Assembly (NCBI RefSeq): GCF_003289945.1
Contig: NZ_QMBP01000012.1
Coordinates: 156,567-220,566, forward strand
Reading direction: 5' to 3'
From: Mesorhizobium hawassense
GTDB lineage: Bacteria; Pseudomonadota; Alphaproteobacteria; Rhizobiales; Rhizobiaceae
Length of the DNA stretch: 64,000 nucleotides
The position numbers and the translations under genes are program-made. Below the pieces are notes generated by a model. The model was not told the origin of the DNA and did not search any database. It saw only the letters and a list, made by a program, of their open reading frames with translations. Position 1 is the stretch's first letter. The number at the start of each line of letters is the position of its first letter. Below are positions 63,542 through 64,000 of this stretch, piece by piece.

Positions 63542-63746
63542 CCGAAGGCTAAGTGTTAGAAATCGCAAGAGAGGGGGCACCGCGCCAGCCTCCGAGAAAA
63601 GAGCGCTGTTCCCGCAAAACGTGGACGTCCGTGCCCTATGAAATCCCCTCTCTTGGATTTTCTACGACTTAGCCTCCGCAAGAGCTCCGGCTAAGACCGT
63701 GATGTCCAGCCGATAGATGGGTAACACTTTGAACCGGATACATGGG
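63542..63746. other. Non-coding end with IS terminal sequence
   Basis: About 200 bases between the hydrolase and the transposase. A TAACACTTTGAACCGGATAC-type sequence near 63722, common at ends of IS481-type elements, sits just outside the transposase stop. Confidence 0.45.
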
Positions 63747-64000
63747 TTACAGTTTTCTCCCTGAGTTGCTGTCCGCCGCAGCGCCATCTGGTCGGGGTTG
63801 GATGGGGCTGCGGCGGACCAGTTTCTTGTGCCGGCCGTCGATGAAGCCGAGCGGGTGGGCATAGAAGTGGAGCGCCCATTGCCCTGTCTCGGTCTCGGTC
63901 GCGGCAACCGCTTCGCCGGCCAGCGTCTTCGACACGTAGATGAAGCCGCCGTTCCACTTGATCTCGCCATTTTGCCGGACGCTGCGCACCGCAGCCTCGG
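63747..64000 (-). CDS. IS481-family transposase, C-terminal part (cut by window end)
   Basis: About 84 residues of an integrase-core transposase are visible; the rest lies beyond the right edge. The C-terminal block VRQNGEIKWNGGFIYVSKTL, then HFYAHPLGFIDGRH, matches the end of IS481-type transposases. The stop is at 63747; I cannot say whether the element is intact. Confidence 0.75.
   Translation of the reverse strand, partial: EAAVRSVRQNGEIKWNGGFIYVSKTLAGEAVAATETETGQWALHFYAHPLGFIDGRHKKLVRRSPIQPRPDGAAADSNSGRKL

Overview
The window looks like chromosome of a GC-rich alphaproteobacterium of the Rhizobiales, most probably Mesorhizobium or a close relative. This rests on high GC, the alphaproteobacterial look of ParC, GuaB, RlmE and AspS, the adenylate cyclase/TPR protein, and the density of LysR, DeoR, GlxA and GNAT genes. 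The assignment is by recognition only; no search was run.

Layout. (1) 1-15.0 kb is backbone: parC, a secreted protein, a LysR/ridA-like divergent pair, a MarR-GNAT fusion, aspS, a DeoR regulator divergent from an MFS gene, RNase D, a MAPEG protein, a membrane protein and guaB. (2) 15.04-31.73 kb is an integrated phage-like element inserted in the 5' end of an MFS transporter gene that is divergent from guaB. It has a tyrosine integrase at the right end, terminase and HK97-type protease genes, a primase-polymerase and a DUF5906-type helicase, a cluster of TTGGG repeats that may be an origin, HTH regulators, and cargo including a HEPN-like protein, an HNH protein and a two-gene pair resembling lambda RexA/RexB. 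No portal, capsid or tail gene is visible, so it resembles a satellite or a reduced prophage. (3) 31.65-36.66 kb is backbone: MFS transporter, rlmE, a Ppx/GppA phosphatase, a UPF0104-type membrane protein and tRNA-Gln(CUG).

(4) 36.64-52.15 kb is a second island bounded by a 19-bp direct repeat of the tRNA-Gln 3' end. It is partly decayed (serine recombinase without its catalytic part, cytochrome c, ZIP permease, IS21 and P-type ATPase remnants). It carries intact genes for a secreted phytochelatin-synthase-like protein, a DoxD-DoxA-type membrane protein, an AraC regulator, a P47/TULIP-like protein followed by a 1160-residue propeller/helix/membrane protein, a periplasmic DsrE-like protein and a class III adenylate cyclase. 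The P47-like/giant-protein pair and the RexAB-like pair are the most promising uncommon systems here. (5) 52.15-64.0 kb is backbone again: small secreted and zinc-ribbon proteins, an aldehyde dehydrogenase, a frameshifted ACT-domain gene with a GNAT gene, a YeiH-type transporter, a free-Met-R-sulfoxide-reductase-like GAF protein, and a probable catabolic cluster (GlxA-type regulator, DddP-like M24 hydrolase, isochorismatase-like hydrolase, alpha/beta hydrolase). A partial IS481-like transposase runs off the right edge.

Functional links: the element's replication genes flank its candidate origin, and its packaging genes form one leftward operon. In the tRNA-Gln island, sulfur and metal functions (DoxDA, DsrE, phytochelatin synthase, ZIP, P-type ATPase remnant) cluster around the AraC regulator and the toxin-like pair.
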